64,000 nt of DNA from Gaiellasilicea sp963850995 (GCA_963850995.1 CAWKNQ010000021.1:1-64000); one strand, 5' to 3'. Shown: positions 48,776-59,755, counted from the stretch's first letter. Notes: generated from the sequence alone by a model not told the origin. Numbers and translations: made by a program.

Positions 48776-49882
48776 ATGCATGATGGGAGCGTGATCGACG
48801 CTCCGCCGATGCCCCCGCCCGCGATCGTCGCGCCCTCCCCGCGCGAGACCTCCTTCGGGGTCGTCTCCGGCACTGCGCCGGCGGGCACGCGGCGCATCGT
48901 CGTCCACGTCGGGCCGTACGTCGTCGCCGACAAGCCGCTCCGCGGCAGGTCGTTCTCGCTCAACCTCCGCCTGAAAGGCGGGCTCACCCGGATCCGCGTG
49001 ACCGCGGTCGACGGCCGCAATCGCCGCTCGTCGTCGACCGTCGAGCAGGTCTACCTGCTGCCGGCGGGCACGGCCCCGCGCGAGCGCGCGCCGCGCCTCG
49101 ATCCGGCGCTCGCCGGCCCGATCCGCTCCCTCGTCCGGCGCACCGGAGGCACGGCCGGGGTCTACGTCGAGGACCTGCGCAGCGGCCGCGGCGCGGCGTG
49201 GAACGCGCGCGCGCGCTTTCCCGCCGCGTCGACGCTGAAGCTCGCGATCGCGGTCACGGCGATGCGGGCCCTGGACGGAAAGCCCGCCGCCGCGACCGCA
49301 GTCGAGCGGGAGCTGCGCGAGATGCTCGTGCACTCCGACAACGAGGCCGCGAACGCGCTTCTCGTCCGGCTCGCCGGTTCGACGTCGTCGGGAGGATTCC
49401 GCGTGGACGAGACGATGCGCGCGCTCGGACTGAGCGACTCGCTCATGTACGGCGGGTACGAGGTGGTGCGGCGGCCGGCGGCGGCCGCGCCGATCCCGAT
49501 CCGTGTCGAGAGCCAGCCCTCATTCGGCCCAGGCAAGTACTCGACCGCGTGGGACCTCGCGCGCCTCGCCCGGTCGGTCTACCTGGCGGCCGCCGGGAAA
49601 GGGCCGCTGCTCCGGCTGGGGGTCACCGGCTCCGAGGCGCGCTACCTGCTCTTCCTGCTCGCCCAGGCGAGCGACCGCGGCAAGCTCGATCGCTTCCTCG
49701 GCGACCGTGCGATCGTGATGCACAAGTCGGGTTGGCTCCCGACGGTCCGGCACGACAGCGGCATCGTCGCGTTCGACGGCGGTGTCTTCGTCGCGAGCGT
49801 GCTCACCTGGCGCACCGCCGGCGCTGACGAGCTCGCGGGCCGCGTCGCGCAGGTCGCATTCGAGCGTTTTGCCGCCGGCTAG
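48776..49882 (+). CDS. Serine hydrolase of class A beta-lactamase fold with N-terminal beta domain
   Basis: ATG 48776, 8 nt after the thuA-like stop. Residues 20-95 form a beta domain (VVSGTAPAGTRRIVVHVG, LRGRSFSLNLRLKGGLTRIR). The hydrolase follows with S-x-x-K (AASTLKLAIA), SDN (VHSDNEAANALL) and KSG (MHKSGWLPTVRHDSG). No clear E-x-x-x-N omega-loop motif for beta-lactam hydrolysis is seen, so a peptidase or transpeptidase role is equally likely. No signal peptide is visible, which is odd for this fold. Stop shares CTAG with the convergent XRE gene. Confidence 0.82.
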   Translation: MHDGSVIDAPPMPPPAIVAPSPRETSFGVVSGTAPAGTRRIVVHVGPYVVADKPLRGRSFSLNLRLKGGLTRIRVTAVDGRNRRSSSTVEQVYLLPAGTAPRERAPRLDPALAGPIRSLVRRTGGTAGVYVEDLRSGRGAAWNARARFPAASTLKLAIAVTAMRALDGKPAAATAVERELREMLVHSDNEAANALLVRLAGSTSSGGFRVDETMRALGLSDSLMYGGYEVVRRPAAAAPIPIRVESQPSFGPGKYSTAWDLARLARSVYLAAAGKGPLLRLGVTGSEARYLLFLLAQASDRGKLDRFLGDRAIVMHKSGWLPTVRHDSGIVAFDGGVFVASVLTWRTAGADELAGRVAQVAFERFAAG

Positions 49883-50457
49883 TACGGATTCGGGACGGAG
49901 ACCCAGAGCACGCGTAGCTCCTTCGTGGCGGAGGCGTTCCGCCACGTGTGTGGCTTCGCGAGCGGGTAGGTGAGAGCGTCGCCCTCCTCGAGCACGTGCG
50001 TCTCCTCGCCGACCTGGAGCTCGATCGTCCCGGCGAGCACGTAGACGAACTCCATCTCGCCCGGGAGCGAGGAGAGCTCGTCGCCCGCGCCGGCGCCGGG
50101 CGCGACGACGGACTCGATCGCCTGGAAGCGCTCCTCGTCGCGTGACGAGAGCAGGTGGTTCACGGTCGGGAAGGAGGTGTCCACGCTCACACGCTCGTGT
50201 CTGCGAACGAGCGACGGTGCAGGCTCGGACTCGAAGATGTGGCTGAGCCGGACGCCGAGCGCGTCGCAGATGCGCGCGATCGAGGAGAGCGAGGGGGCAG
50301 TCCGGTCTCGCTCGAGCTGGCTGATGAAGCCCTTTGTCAGGCCCGTCGCCGCGGCCAGCTGCTCGATCGTCAGCCCGCGCTCGCGGCGGAGCGAGCGGAC
50401 GCGGGCTCCCACCCTCGGAGTGTCGTTGCGCGTCGCCAGCGGGGTCGCCCGGGGCAT
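49879..50457 (-). CDS. XRE-family transcriptional regulator with C-terminal cupin
   Basis: Intact 192 residues; ATG 50457 is 6 nt after a perfect TATGAT. HTH residues 17-70 (RVRSLRRERGLTIEQLAAAT, GLTKGFISQLERDRTAPSLS). Cupin residues 110-185 (GEMEFVYVLAGTIELQVGEE, GDALTYPLAKPHTWRN). This domain pair is typical of PuuR/SutR-type sensors of small metabolites. Divergent from lon, with 109 bp between starts; it may control itself and lon. Confidence 0.9.
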   Translation of the reverse strand: MPRATPLATRNDTPRVGARVRSLRRERGLTIEQLAAATGLTKGFISQLERDRTAPSLSSIARICDALGVRLSHIFESEPAPSLVRRHERVSVDTSFPTVNHLLSSRDEERFQAIESVVAPGAGAGDELSSLPGEMEFVYVLAGTIELQVGEETHVLEEGDALTYPLAKPHTWRNASATKELRVLWVSVPNPY

Positions 50458-50463
50458 GAGGCG

Positions 50464-50469
50464 ATCATA
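50464..50469 (-). promoter_or_regulatory. -10 box of the XRE-cupin regulator
   Basis: TATGAT on the minus strand, exactly 6 nt before ATG 50457. The best match to a sigma-70 -10 in the window. Confidence 0.6.
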
Positions 50470-50493
50470 CGCAGGTTTAGTCCGAGGGGAACT

Positions 50494-50559
50494 CTTTCAG
50501 CTCCGGGAATATAGGTATCCTTTTTGTAGTTGATGCTGGGATGACACCGGCAGAAGGAG
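50494..50559 (+). promoter_or_regulatory. lon upstream region: weak promoter candidate and strong ribosome binding site
   Basis: CTTTCA (50494-50499) and TATCCT (50516-50521) are 16 nt apart and could be -35 and -10. AGAAGGAG (50552-50559) is 7 nt before TTG 50567. The stretch is AT-rich for this genome. No clear HAIR (HspR) site was seen. Confidence 0.35.
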
Positions 50560-50566
50560 TGATGAG

Positions 50567-52835
<2,269 letters not shown>

Positions 52836-52846
<11 letters not shown>

Positions 52847-53150
52847 GAGCTGTAAGCCCGTTCCAGAGGAGGTCCGCCGGGCGGCGGGCCTCCTCGAGCG
52901 GCGCTGGGTCGTCTCGATCCTGTGGGCGTCCTACGAGGGCGCCGTTCGCTTCAACGAGCTCAAGCAGGCGGTGGGCTCGATCCCGCCGCGGACGCTCGTG
53001 CAGCGGCTCGTCGAGCTGGAGGAGGCGGGCATGCTCGAGCGGACGGTGATCGACGCCCGGCCGCCGCGCGTCGAGTACCGCCTGACGGACGAGGGCCGTC
53101 GGCTCAAGCTCGTGGTCGATGCCGTCTCTGCTTACGCGGCTCCTCGGTAG
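52836..53150 (+). CDS. HxlR-family winged-helix regulator
   Basis: 104 residues, ATG 52836 inside the last codons of lon. MRCRSCKPV carries a Cys-x-x-Cys pair, then LLERRWVVSILWASYEGAVR, FNELKQAVGSIPPRTLVQRL and VEYRLTDEGRRLKLVVDAVS, the HxlR winged helix. The Cys pair near the N-terminus suggests thiol or redox sensing, as in some HxlR proteins. A strong bidirectional terminator follows. Confidence 0.85.
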
Positions 53151-53211
53151 CGTCCTCGCGCTCCTCGAGCGGCACCGGCCTGTCGTTAGCTGAAGAGCCG
53201 CTCACGTTAAA

Positions 53212-53242
53212 CGCGACGGGCGGGGAGACCCCGCCCGTCGCG
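53212..53242. terminator. Bidirectional terminator between hxlR and the cupin gene
   Basis: Perfect 14-bp stem (CGCGACGGGCGGGG and its complement) with loop AGA, between two convergent genes. No long T run on either side; GC-rich stems like this are usual in actinobacteria. Confidence 0.75.
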
Positions 53243-53261
53243 TCGACCCCTGACCGGCGAT

Positions 53262-53831
53262 CTAGATCGCCAGTGCCGGCGTGTCCGGCGTGCCGTCGTA
53301 CTCGGGCTTGTAGCCGAGCAGGCGGCCGAGCGGCGCACCCATCGCGAGGCCCGCCTTCTGCATCCACGCGGGCGGGAACGGCAGGCGGACGTCCTCGAAG
53401 TGCGCGTTCGCGATCACGGCGAGCCGCAGCGGGTTCGGCATCCCCTTCTTGTTCGTCTTGCCGTCGGTCGCGAGCCCGAACATCGTCTCGAGCAGGCGCT
53501 CGAACCCCAGTGCGGGGCGCACCTCGGTGACGAAGACCGCCTCGGTCTCGCCGGCGTTCCAGAACTTGTGCGAGCTCCCCGCCGGCACCTCGACGGTGTC
53601 GCCCGGCCCGGCGACGATCTCCTCGCCGTCGAGCTTGAACGCGACGGTCCCCGACTCGATCTCGAAGCGCTCCGTCTGCTTCGGATGCACGTGGGCAGCA
53701 GCGACGAAGCCGTTCGGCTGGACGGTGCACTCGACGAGCACGTACTCGCCGTTCGTCTCGGCCGACGTCTCCAGGAAGAGGAGGCGCTCGCCGGTGACGG
53801 GGTTCTCGATCACATCTCCCTTGCGGATCAT
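53262..53831 (-). CDS. Cupin-domain protein
   Basis: 189 residues, ATG 53831 with AAAGGAAC 8 nt upstream. Cupin motif 1 is AAHVHPKQTERFEIESG (two His and a Glu for metal); motif 2 is PGDTVEVPAGSSHKFWNAG. The C-terminal 70 residues (MFGLATDGKTNKKGMPNPLR, GRLLGYKPEYDGT) are of a kind often seen in actinobacterial cupins and may sit at the membrane. Function unknown. Convergent with hxlR across a shared terminator. Confidence 0.85.
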   Translation of the reverse strand: MIRKGDVIENPVTGERLLFLETSAETNGEYVLVECTVQPNGFVAAAHVHPKQTERFEIESGTVAFKLDGEEIVAGPGDTVEVPAGSSHKFWNAGETEAVFVTEVRPALGFERLLETMFGLATDGKTNKKGMPNPLRLAVIANAHFEDVRLPFPPAWMQKAGLAMGAPLGRLLGYKPEYDGTPDTPALAI

Positions 53832-54016
53832 GAGGTTCCTTTCGCGTCGAATGTGCAGTGGTTTCCTTGAAAGGGAGTCTCAGCGAGCGCGGGCCCGAAG
53901 TCGTCCGCCGCGGAGCCGATTCGGTCTCAGCCGCGGCGTCGATCTTCGCTGCCCCTCAGGGTGACGAGCCACCGGCGGGATCCGCCGTGAGGATGACGAG
54001 CCGTCGCGCTCGAGAA

Positions 54017-54051
54017 GGACGTGTCCCAGGGACAGTCCCTGGGACACGTCC
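54017..54051. repeat. Perfect 16-bp inverted repeat (REP-like)
   Basis: Arms GGACGTGTCCCAGGGA and its complement around CAG. Within the 278-bp gap between the cupin gene and the ABC permease end (53832-54109), which otherwise shows no gene. Confidence 0.7.
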
Positions 54052-54056
54052 AGAAC

Positions 54057-54088
54057 GACCAGGGGCGGCCTCGCGGCCGCCCCTGGTC
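54057..54088 (-). terminator. Terminator hairpin after the ABC permease
   Basis: Perfect 14-bp stem (GACCAGGGGCGGCC and complement) with a four-base loop, 22 nt past the permease stop and 5 nt from the inverted repeat at 54017-54051. Confidence 0.65.
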
Positions 54089-54109
54089 TGCCCTCGTCAA
54101 ACGGCTTGG

Positions 54110-56671
54110 CTACTCGTACTGGAGCGCTTCCAGGACGTTCAGGCGCGCGGCGCGGCGCGCCGGCGCGATCGCCGCCAGCATCCCGGCGACGATCGCGACG
54201 ACTGTGAAGACCGCCAGCGGCCCCACAGGCAGCGAGAACGAGACGCCGAACTCCGACAGCGACTCGGTCACGAGCGCCGCCAGGGCAACGCCCAGCGGCA
54301 GCCCGAGCGCCGCGCCGATCAGCGCCGTGATCACGCTCTCCTGCCTGATCATCCGCCGCGCCTGCCGGCGCGTCATCCCGACCGCCCGCAGCATTCCGAG
54401 CTCGCGTGTCCGCTCGAAGACGGCGAGCACGAGCGTGTTCACCATCCCGAAGAGCGACACGATCACGCTCAGCGCGAGCAGGACGTAGAAGAGGTTCATC
54501 ACGTCGCCGAGCCAGGCGGTCCAGGACGCGATGAACTCGTCGCCGGTCTGCAGCTTGGCGTCGGGAAACGCCGCAAGCGACTGCTCGAGCGCGGCCGTCG
54601 AGCCGGCCTCGACCAGCGTCAGCATGTCGCCCGGGCGCGGGAAGCTCTTGTCGAACGCGTCCTGTGAGAGGACGACCTCGCCGAGCAGCTGGTCGAGGTC
54701 GCCGTGCTTGGCGTAGACGCCGCGGACGACCGCCTCGACTTCCTTGCCGGCCGGCGTCAGGAACGCGATCCGGTCGCCGACGGCGGCGTTCCCCGCTCCG
54801 GGAAGCTCCGTGCCCTCGCGGACGATCGCGCCGCCCTGCCGGAGCTGGGCAAGCGCTGCGTTCGATCCCTCGAGCCACTCGAAGTTGTAGGCGTTCCCGA
54901 TCGTCGTCGGGTCGACGCCGCTGACGTCCACCTCGCCGCCGCCGACGAGCCGTGCGCTGTCGCCGCGAATCGACGATGAGAGGACGACGCCCGGCGCCGA
55001 GGCCGCAGCCTCGCCGGCTCCGAGCGGGACAGTGTCCCAGCCGCTCTGCGAGGTGATCACGTGGCTCGTGCCGAGCTGTGCGCGCAGCGCGTTCTCGTCG
55101 CTGACGAGCAGCGCTCGGCCGAAGACGGCGACGAACGAGACGAGCGTGAGCCCGATCATCAGCGCGGCCGCGGTCGAGGCGGTGCGCCCCGGGTTGCGGA
55201 TCGCGTTCTCCTGCGCCAGCCGGCCCGGCGCGCCGCCGAGCCGTGCGGCCGGCAGGCCGACGACGTGGGCGAGCGGACGGACGAGGCGCGGCGCGACGGC
55301 GGCGAGGCCGATGAAGAGACCGAAGGCCCCCAGCCCGATCCCCAGCATCCTCGCCGCCGTCGAGACCCCTTCGCCGAGCATTCCGTAAACCAGTCCAGCA
55401 ACCGAGAGGGCGGTGACGACGAGCCCGAACACGAGCGTCTTCCGCGACGGCCGCTTCACGACCATCCCGCCTTCCCGCACCGCTGCGATCGGCGCGATGC
55501 GGGTCGCCCGAACAGCGGGCCACACCGACGCGACCAGCGTCACGAGCGTCCCCGTCAGCATCGCGACCACCGCCGTCCGCGCCTGGAAGACCATCGCGGC
55601 CTGCGGCATGTCGAGGTCGACCGCCCGGAAGAGCGCGGTGAGGCCCTTCGCGAGCAGGACGCCGAGCCCGAGGCCGACGGCCGAGGCGACGATGCCGAGG
55701 ACGGTGCCCTCGAGCACGACCGAGCGGAGCACCTGGCGGCGCGAGGCGCCGAGCGTCCGCAGCGTCGCGAGCTCCTTCGTTCGCTGCGCAACCGTGATCG
55801 AGAGCGTGTTGAAGATGACGAAGGCGCCGACGAACAGTGCGATTCCGCCGAAGGCGAGCAGGAAGTAGCGAATGAACGTGACGAACTCGCCCACGCCCTC
55901 TCCGTCCTCGGCGGCCTGCTCGGCGCCGGTCTTCACCACGGCCGTCTCCGGCAGCACCCGCCCGATCGCGTCGAGCAGCTCCGGCTGCCCGACGCCGTCG
56001 CGCGCCCCCACGGCGACGGCGTCGAAGCCGGATTTCCCGAGCACCTGGCGCGCGGTCGCGACGTCGAAGATCGCGATCGTGGCGCCGCCGAGGCTGTCGA
56101 CGTCGCCGAAGCGAGCAATGCCCGTGAGCGTGTACGACCGCACCGGGCCCTCGCCGGCGACCTTGACCTGCTCGCCGACGTCGAAGCCCTGGCTCTCTGC
56201 GGTCGAGATGTCGATCACGACCTGGTTCGGGCCTGCGGCCCAGTCGCCCGCGACGAGCTTGAACGGGTTGAAGCGCTCGTCTGCGGGGTCGACGCCGAGG
56301 CCGAAGGTGGGATTCGAGCCCTGGATGGCCTTGCCGTCGCGGTCGAGGATCTTCGCCTGGTTCGAGTCGCCGGAGAGATCGAGGATCGTCCCCGCCGCAG
56401 CCTCGACCTCCGGCAGCGCGCGGACACGCTCGAGGACCTCCGGCGAGACGGAGGCCCGGCCCGTCTGCGACCACTCGACGAGCTTGGTCCCGGAGACGAC
56501 TGCGTCCGTCTGCTCGTAGGAGCTCGAGAAGATCGTGTCGAACGCCCGCTCGATCGTGTCGGTGAGGACGAGCGTGCCGCTGACCATCGCGACGCCGAGC
56601 ACGATCGCGATCGCCGTCAGCGTCGAGCGAAGCTTGCGGGCCATGAGCCCGCGGAGCGCGACTCGCTTCAT
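54110..56671 (-). CDS. ABC transporter permease, MacB/FtsX family with two permease units
   Basis: Intact 853 residues, ATGA-coupled to its ATPase. N-terminal MARKLRSTLTAIAIVLGVAM with the first membrane helix, a large outer domain, then FtsX repeats (FGGIALFVGAFVIFNTLSIT, QRTKELATLRTLGASRRQVL) and a second set (VLLALSVIVSLFGMVNTLVL, ERTRELGMLRAVGMTRRQAR) with eight or so membrane segments in all. The family moves lipids, antibiotics or lipoproteins, or works by mechanical transmission. Two hairpins follow its stop. Confidence 0.92.
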   Translation of the reverse strand: MKRVALRGLMARKLRSTLTAIAIVLGVAMVSGTLVLTDTIERAFDTIFSSSYEQTDAVVSGTKLVEWSQTGRASVSPEVLERVRALPEVEAAAGTILDLSGDSNQAKILDRDGKAIQGSNPTFGLGVDPADERFNPFKLVAGDWAAGPNQVVIDISTAESQGFDVGEQVKVAGEGPVRSYTLTGIARFGDVDSLGGATIAIFDVATARQVLGKSGFDAVAVGARDGVGQPELLDAIGRVLPETAVVKTGAEQAAEDGEGVGEFVTFIRYFLLAFGGIALFVGAFVIFNTLSITVAQRTKELATLRTLGASRRQVLRSVVLEGTVLGIVASAVGLGLGVLLAKGLTALFRAVDLDMPQAAMVFQARTAVVAMLTGTLVTLVASVWPAVRATRIAPIAAVREGGMVVKRPSRKTLVFGLVVTALSVAGLVYGMLGEGVSTAARMLGIGLGAFGLFIGLAAVAPRLVRPLAHVVGLPAARLGGAPGRLAQENAIRNPGRTASTAAALMIGLTLVSFVAVFGRALLVSDENALRAQLGTSHVITSQSGWDTVPLGAGEAAASAPGVVLSSSIRGDSARLVGGGEVDVSGVDPTTIGNAYNFEWLEGSNAALAQLRQGGAIVREGTELPGAGNAAVGDRIAFLTPAGKEVEAVVRGVYAKHGDLDQLLGEVVLSQDAFDKSFPRPGDMLTLVEAGSTAALEQSLAAFPDAKLQTGDEFIASWTAWLGDVMNLFYVLLALSVIVSLFGMVNTLVLAVFERTRELGMLRAVGMTRRQARRMIRQESVITALIGAALGLPLGVALAALVTESLSEFGVSFSLPVGPLAVFTVVAIVAGMLAAIAPARRAARLNVLEALQYE

Positions 56672-57444
56672 CGAGCCGAGACCTGGGCGAGCACGTCGAG
56701 GATCTCCGCCTGCGACGCGCGACCGAGCTCCTTGACGATCAGACCGTCGGCGAGGAAGAGGACGCGGTCTGCGATTGTGGCCGCCCGCGGGTCGTGCGTG
56801 ACCATCACCGTCGTCTGGCCATACGTGTCGACGGCGCCGCGCAGGAGGCCGAGGATCTCGGCCGAGGTGTGCGAGTCGAGGTTCCCCGTCGGCTCGTCGG
56901 CGAAGAGCACGGTCGGCCGTGAGACGAGCGCGCGCGCGACCGCGACCCGCTGCTGCTGGCCGCCGGAGAGCTCGGACGGCCGGTGCGAGCGCCGGTCGGA
57001 GAGGCCGGTCGCCTCGAGCAGCTCCTCGAGCCACTCCGAGCTCGGCTTCTCGCCGGCGATCGAAAGCGGCAGGGTCACGTTCTCCTCGGCGGTCAGCATC
57101 GGCAGGAGGTTGAAGAACTGGAAGACGAAGCCGATGTGACGCCGCCGCAGCTTGGTCAGCTCGTTGTCCTTGAGCGTCGTCAGCTCGATCCCGTCGATCT
57201 CGACGGTGCCGGCACTCGGCTTGTCGAGCCCGGCGAGGATGTGCATGAGCGTCGACTTTCCCGAGCCCGACGGGCCCATCACGGCGGTCAGGTGACCGCG
57301 CGGGATCTCGAGGGAGACGTCACGGAGGGCGTCGACCGCGGTCTCGCCGGAGCCGTAGCGGCGGCTGAGACCCGACGCGGCGACGACTGCCTGGGCTGTG
57401 ATCGGCTGCGTTTCGGGGTGTGCGAGCGCGAGTGCTGCTTCCAT
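56668..57444 (-). CDS. ABC transporter ATPase, MacB/LolD-like
   Basis: 258 residues, ATG 57444 with GAAGGAGA upstream. Walker A GPSGSGKSTLMHILAGLDKP, the LolD-type KLRRRHIGFVFQFFNLLPML, signature LSGGQQQRVAVARAL, Walker B VLFADEPTGNLD, H-loop VTHD. Powers the permease encoded next. Divergent from a two-component system at 57613, a common arrangement in which the sensor controls the transporter. Confidence 0.93.
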   Translation of the reverse strand: MEAALALAHPETQPITAQAVVAASGLSRRYGSGETAVDALRDVSLEIPRGHLTAVMGPSGSGKSTLMHILAGLDKPSAGTVEIDGIELTTLKDNELTKLRRRHIGFVFQFFNLLPMLTAEENVTLPLSIAGEKPSSEWLEELLEATGLSDRRSHRPSELSGGQQQRVAVARALVSRPTVLFADEPTGNLDSHTSAEILGLLRGAVDTYGQTTVMVTHDPRAATIADRVLFLADGLIVKELGRASQAEILDVLAQVSAR

Positions 57445-57599
57445 CTGGTGACGATCTCCTTCGAGTCGGGGCTTCGCGTTATCCCGAAAGTACGGCCGAG
57501 CGGCTCCAAGGGCATCGGCCGCGCTCGCGATTGCGGATCGTCCGTGCGGATGATCTTGGTGTAGTCGCCGCGGAGGACGCCGTCTCAGGGTCTGTGGAG

Positions 57600-57605
57600 T
57601 ACCGT
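57600..57605 (+). promoter_or_regulatory. Candidate -10 box of the histidine kinase operon
   Basis: TACCGT, 7 nt before GTG 57613, with no ribosome binding site between. Confidence 0.45.
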
Positions 57606-57612
57606 TTCCTCC

Positions 57613-58752
57613 GTGACCATGGACGCTCTCGTTCGAGTGAGGGAGTACGTCTTCGACGCACTCGTGCTCGTGGTCATCGTGGTGACGCAGGCGCAGGTCT
57701 GGACGCACGACGATCATCCGCACACCCGCCTCTCGGTGATGGCGCTCGTCGTGGCCGGAGCGCTCCTCTTTCGCCGTCGCGCGCCGTTCGTCGCGCCGCT
57801 CGTAGCGTCGGCGGGCGCGATCGCGTTCACGCTGGTCGATCCCGCCGGCGCCTACGACACGAGCACGCTGTTCTTCGTCCTGCTCCTGGCAGCGTGGGCT
57901 GCGGGCGCTTTGATCGAGCCGCGCCGGGCCGCAATCGCGATTGGAGCCGTGCTGCTCGCCGGCTGGATGGTGCTGCTGCGCGCGCCGGGCGTTCCGTGGA
58001 CCGAGGCGCTCTGGTTTTCGCTCCCGCTCGCGGGGGTCTTCGGGCTCTCGGCCGTGGGGGCCCGTCATTCGGAGCGCGCGAGGAGCGCCGAGGAGCGGGC
58101 CCGCCGGTCCGAGGAGGAGGCGAGCCGCGCCGTCCACGAGGAGCGCAACCGGATCACGCGCGAGCTGCACGACGTGCTCGCGCACTCCGTCAGCGTGATG
58201 ACGGTGCAGGCGAGTGCGGTGCGCCGGCGGCTGACACCGGAGCAGGAGCGGGAGCGGGAGGCGTTGCTCACGGTGGAGGAGACGGGCAGGCAGGCGCTGG
58301 CCGAGATGCGGCGGCTGGTCGGGATCATGCGCACCGAGGAGGACTCCGTCGCGCTCACGCCGCAGCCGGGCCTCGAGACGCTGCCCGCGCTCGTCGAGCA
58401 GGTGCGACAGTCGGGTCTGCCGGTCGAGCTGAGCGTGGAGGGGGAGCCCGTGAAGCTGCCGGCCGGGGTCGACCTCTCCGCCTACCGGATCGTGCAGGAG
58501 GCCCTGACGAACACGCTCAAGCACGCCGGCCCCGCGCGTGCCTGGGTGGCCGTCCGCTACGCGGGCGACGACGTCGAGATCGAGGTCGAGAACGACGGGC
58601 GCAACACCGGCGACGGCGACGGCTCAGGGCACGGCCTCGTCGGCATGCGCGAGCGCGTCGCCCTCTGCGGCGGCGAGCTCCACTCGGGTCCGCGCCCCGG
58701 CGGCGGTTATCGCATCTCTGCGCGCCTCCCGGTGGCAGGATCTGCTGTGTGA
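57613..58752 (+). CDS. Histidine kinase, NarL-type partner (HisKA_3)
   Basis: Intact, 379 residues from GTG 57613, 7 nt after TACCGT. Four or five membrane segments in residues 15-155, a short coiled region, HisKA_3 box NRITRELHDVLAHSVSVMTV (phospho-His), and a HATPase with EALTNTLKHAGPARAWV and GHGLVGMRERVALCGGEL. Probably senses an envelope or membrane signal (LiaS/DesK-like build). GTGA overlap with its response regulator. Confidence 0.92.
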   Translation: MTMDALVRVREYVFDALVLVVIVVTQAQVWTHDDHPHTRLSVMALVVAGALLFRRRAPFVAPLVASAGAIAFTLVDPAGAYDTSTLFFVLLLAAWAAGALIEPRRAAIAIGAVLLAGWMVLLRAPGVPWTEALWFSLPLAGVFGLSAVGARHSERARSAEERARRSEEEASRAVHEERNRITRELHDVLAHSVSVMTVQASAVRRRLTPEQEREREALLTVEETGRQALAEMRRLVGIMRTEEDSVALTPQPGLETLPALVEQVRQSGLPVELSVEGEPVKLPAGVDLSAYRIVQEALTNTLKHAGPARAWVAVRYAGDDVEIEVENDGRNTGDGDGSGHGLVGMRERVALCGGELHSGPRPGGGYRISARLPVAGSAV

Positions 58753-59426
58753 GCGTCAGAGTTCTGATCGTCGACGACCAAGCGCTCGTGCGCGCCGGCT
58801 TCAAGATGATCCTCGAGTCGGAGCCGGAGATCGAGATCGTGGGCGAGGCCGAGGACGGATTGCAGGCGATCGAGGCAGTGCGGACGCTCGAGCCCGACGT
58901 CGTCCTGATGGACATCCGCATGCCGAATCTCGACGGGCTCGAGGCGACGCGGCGGATCGTCGAGACGGAGGGTGAACGCCCGCGCGTGCTGATGCTGACC
59001 ACGTTCGACCTCGACGAATACGTCTACGAAGCGCTCCGCGCGGGAGCGAGCGGCTTCATGCTCAAGGACACGCCGCCCGAGCAGCTCGTCTCGGCGATCC
59101 ATGTCGTCGCGTCCGGCGACGCACTGCTCTCGCCCGCGATCACGAAGCGGGTGATCGAGGAGTTCATCCGTCGTCCTCCGAGCACGATCGCGATCAAGCC
59201 TTCGCCCAGGGTCGCCGACCTGACCGCCCGCGAGCTCGAGGTTCTCGGCTTCATGGCCAAGGGGCTCTCGAATGCCGAGATCGCCAAGGACCTGTTCGTC
59301 AGCGAGACGACGGTGAAGACGCACGTTGCTCGCATCCTGATGAAGCTCGACCTGCGCGACCGCGTCCAGGCGGTCGTGTTCGCGTACGAGACGGGGCTCG
59401 TCGAGCCCGGCGCAGGCGGAACCTAA
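58749..59426 (+). CDS. Response regulator, NarL/FixJ family
   Basis: Intact, 225 residues. Receiver: VLIVDDQALVRAGFKMILES, phospho-Asp in VLMDIRMPNLDG, LMLTTFDLDEYVYEALRAGA, FMLKDTPPEQL. GerE HTH: LTARELEVLGFMAKGLSNAE and TTVKTHVARILMKLDLRDRV. Partner of the upstream kinase; likely controls the divergent ABC transporter operon. Confidence 0.93.
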   Translation: MSVRVLIVDDQALVRAGFKMILESEPEIEIVGEAEDGLQAIEAVRTLEPDVVLMDIRMPNLDGLEATRRIVETEGERPRVLMLTTFDLDEYVYEALRAGASGFMLKDTPPEQLVSAIHVVASGDALLSPAITKRVIEEFIRRPPSTIAIKPSPRVADLTARELEVLGFMAKGLSNAEIAKDLFVSETTVKTHVARILMKLDLRDRVQAVVFAYETGLVEPGAGGT

Positions 59427-59575
59427 CCCTCGACTCGAGCTTTACATCAGTTTGCTGCGCGCCGGTGAACCAGGGCGCTGAACCACCGTGAGGGTGATGT
59501 GTGAAGCGGGCGCCGTTGCGGAGACTGGCGACGAGGGGTGCGAAGCGCCCACGTCCCGGGTCCCAAGGAGAAGCG

Positions 59576-59755
59576 ATGAGCAACGACAGCACGGCGGTGA
59601 GGAAGGTCGGCAGGTCGGAGCGCCTCACGCGCGAGGGTTTCGAGCGGTTGACGGCGGTTCAGGCGGAGCGGCTGATCACGCGCAGGTTCAAGCTGTTCAG
59701 CGACCAGGGATTCAGCTGGGACGTCGCGCTCCGGCTCGCAGTCCGACCCGATTGA
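59576..59755 (+). CDS. Small protein (59 residues) coupled to a response regulator
   Basis: ATG 59576 with AAGGAGA 5 nt upstream. Basic, helical, no membrane segment: SERLTREGFERLTAVQAERL, then FSDQGFSWDVALRLAVRPD. Its stop overlaps the TTG start of the regulator (TTGA), so it is probably made at the same level. I do not recognise a family. A direct partner or modulator of the regulator is the simplest guess. The upstream 149 bp (59427-59575) show no gene. Confidence 0.6.
   Translation: MSNDSTAVRKVGRSERLTREGFERLTAVQAERLITRRFKLFSDQGFSWDVALRLAVRPD

Noticed and set aside
48776..49882. Antibiotic-resistance beta-lactamase
   Set aside because: Fold motifs are present but the omega-loop Glu motif is not evident and the gene lies beside a ThuA-like gene, so resistance cannot be claimed.
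50458..50566. HspR (HAIR) operator before lon
   Set aside because: No CTTGAGT-N7-ACTCAAG-like inverted repeat was found in the 109 bp.
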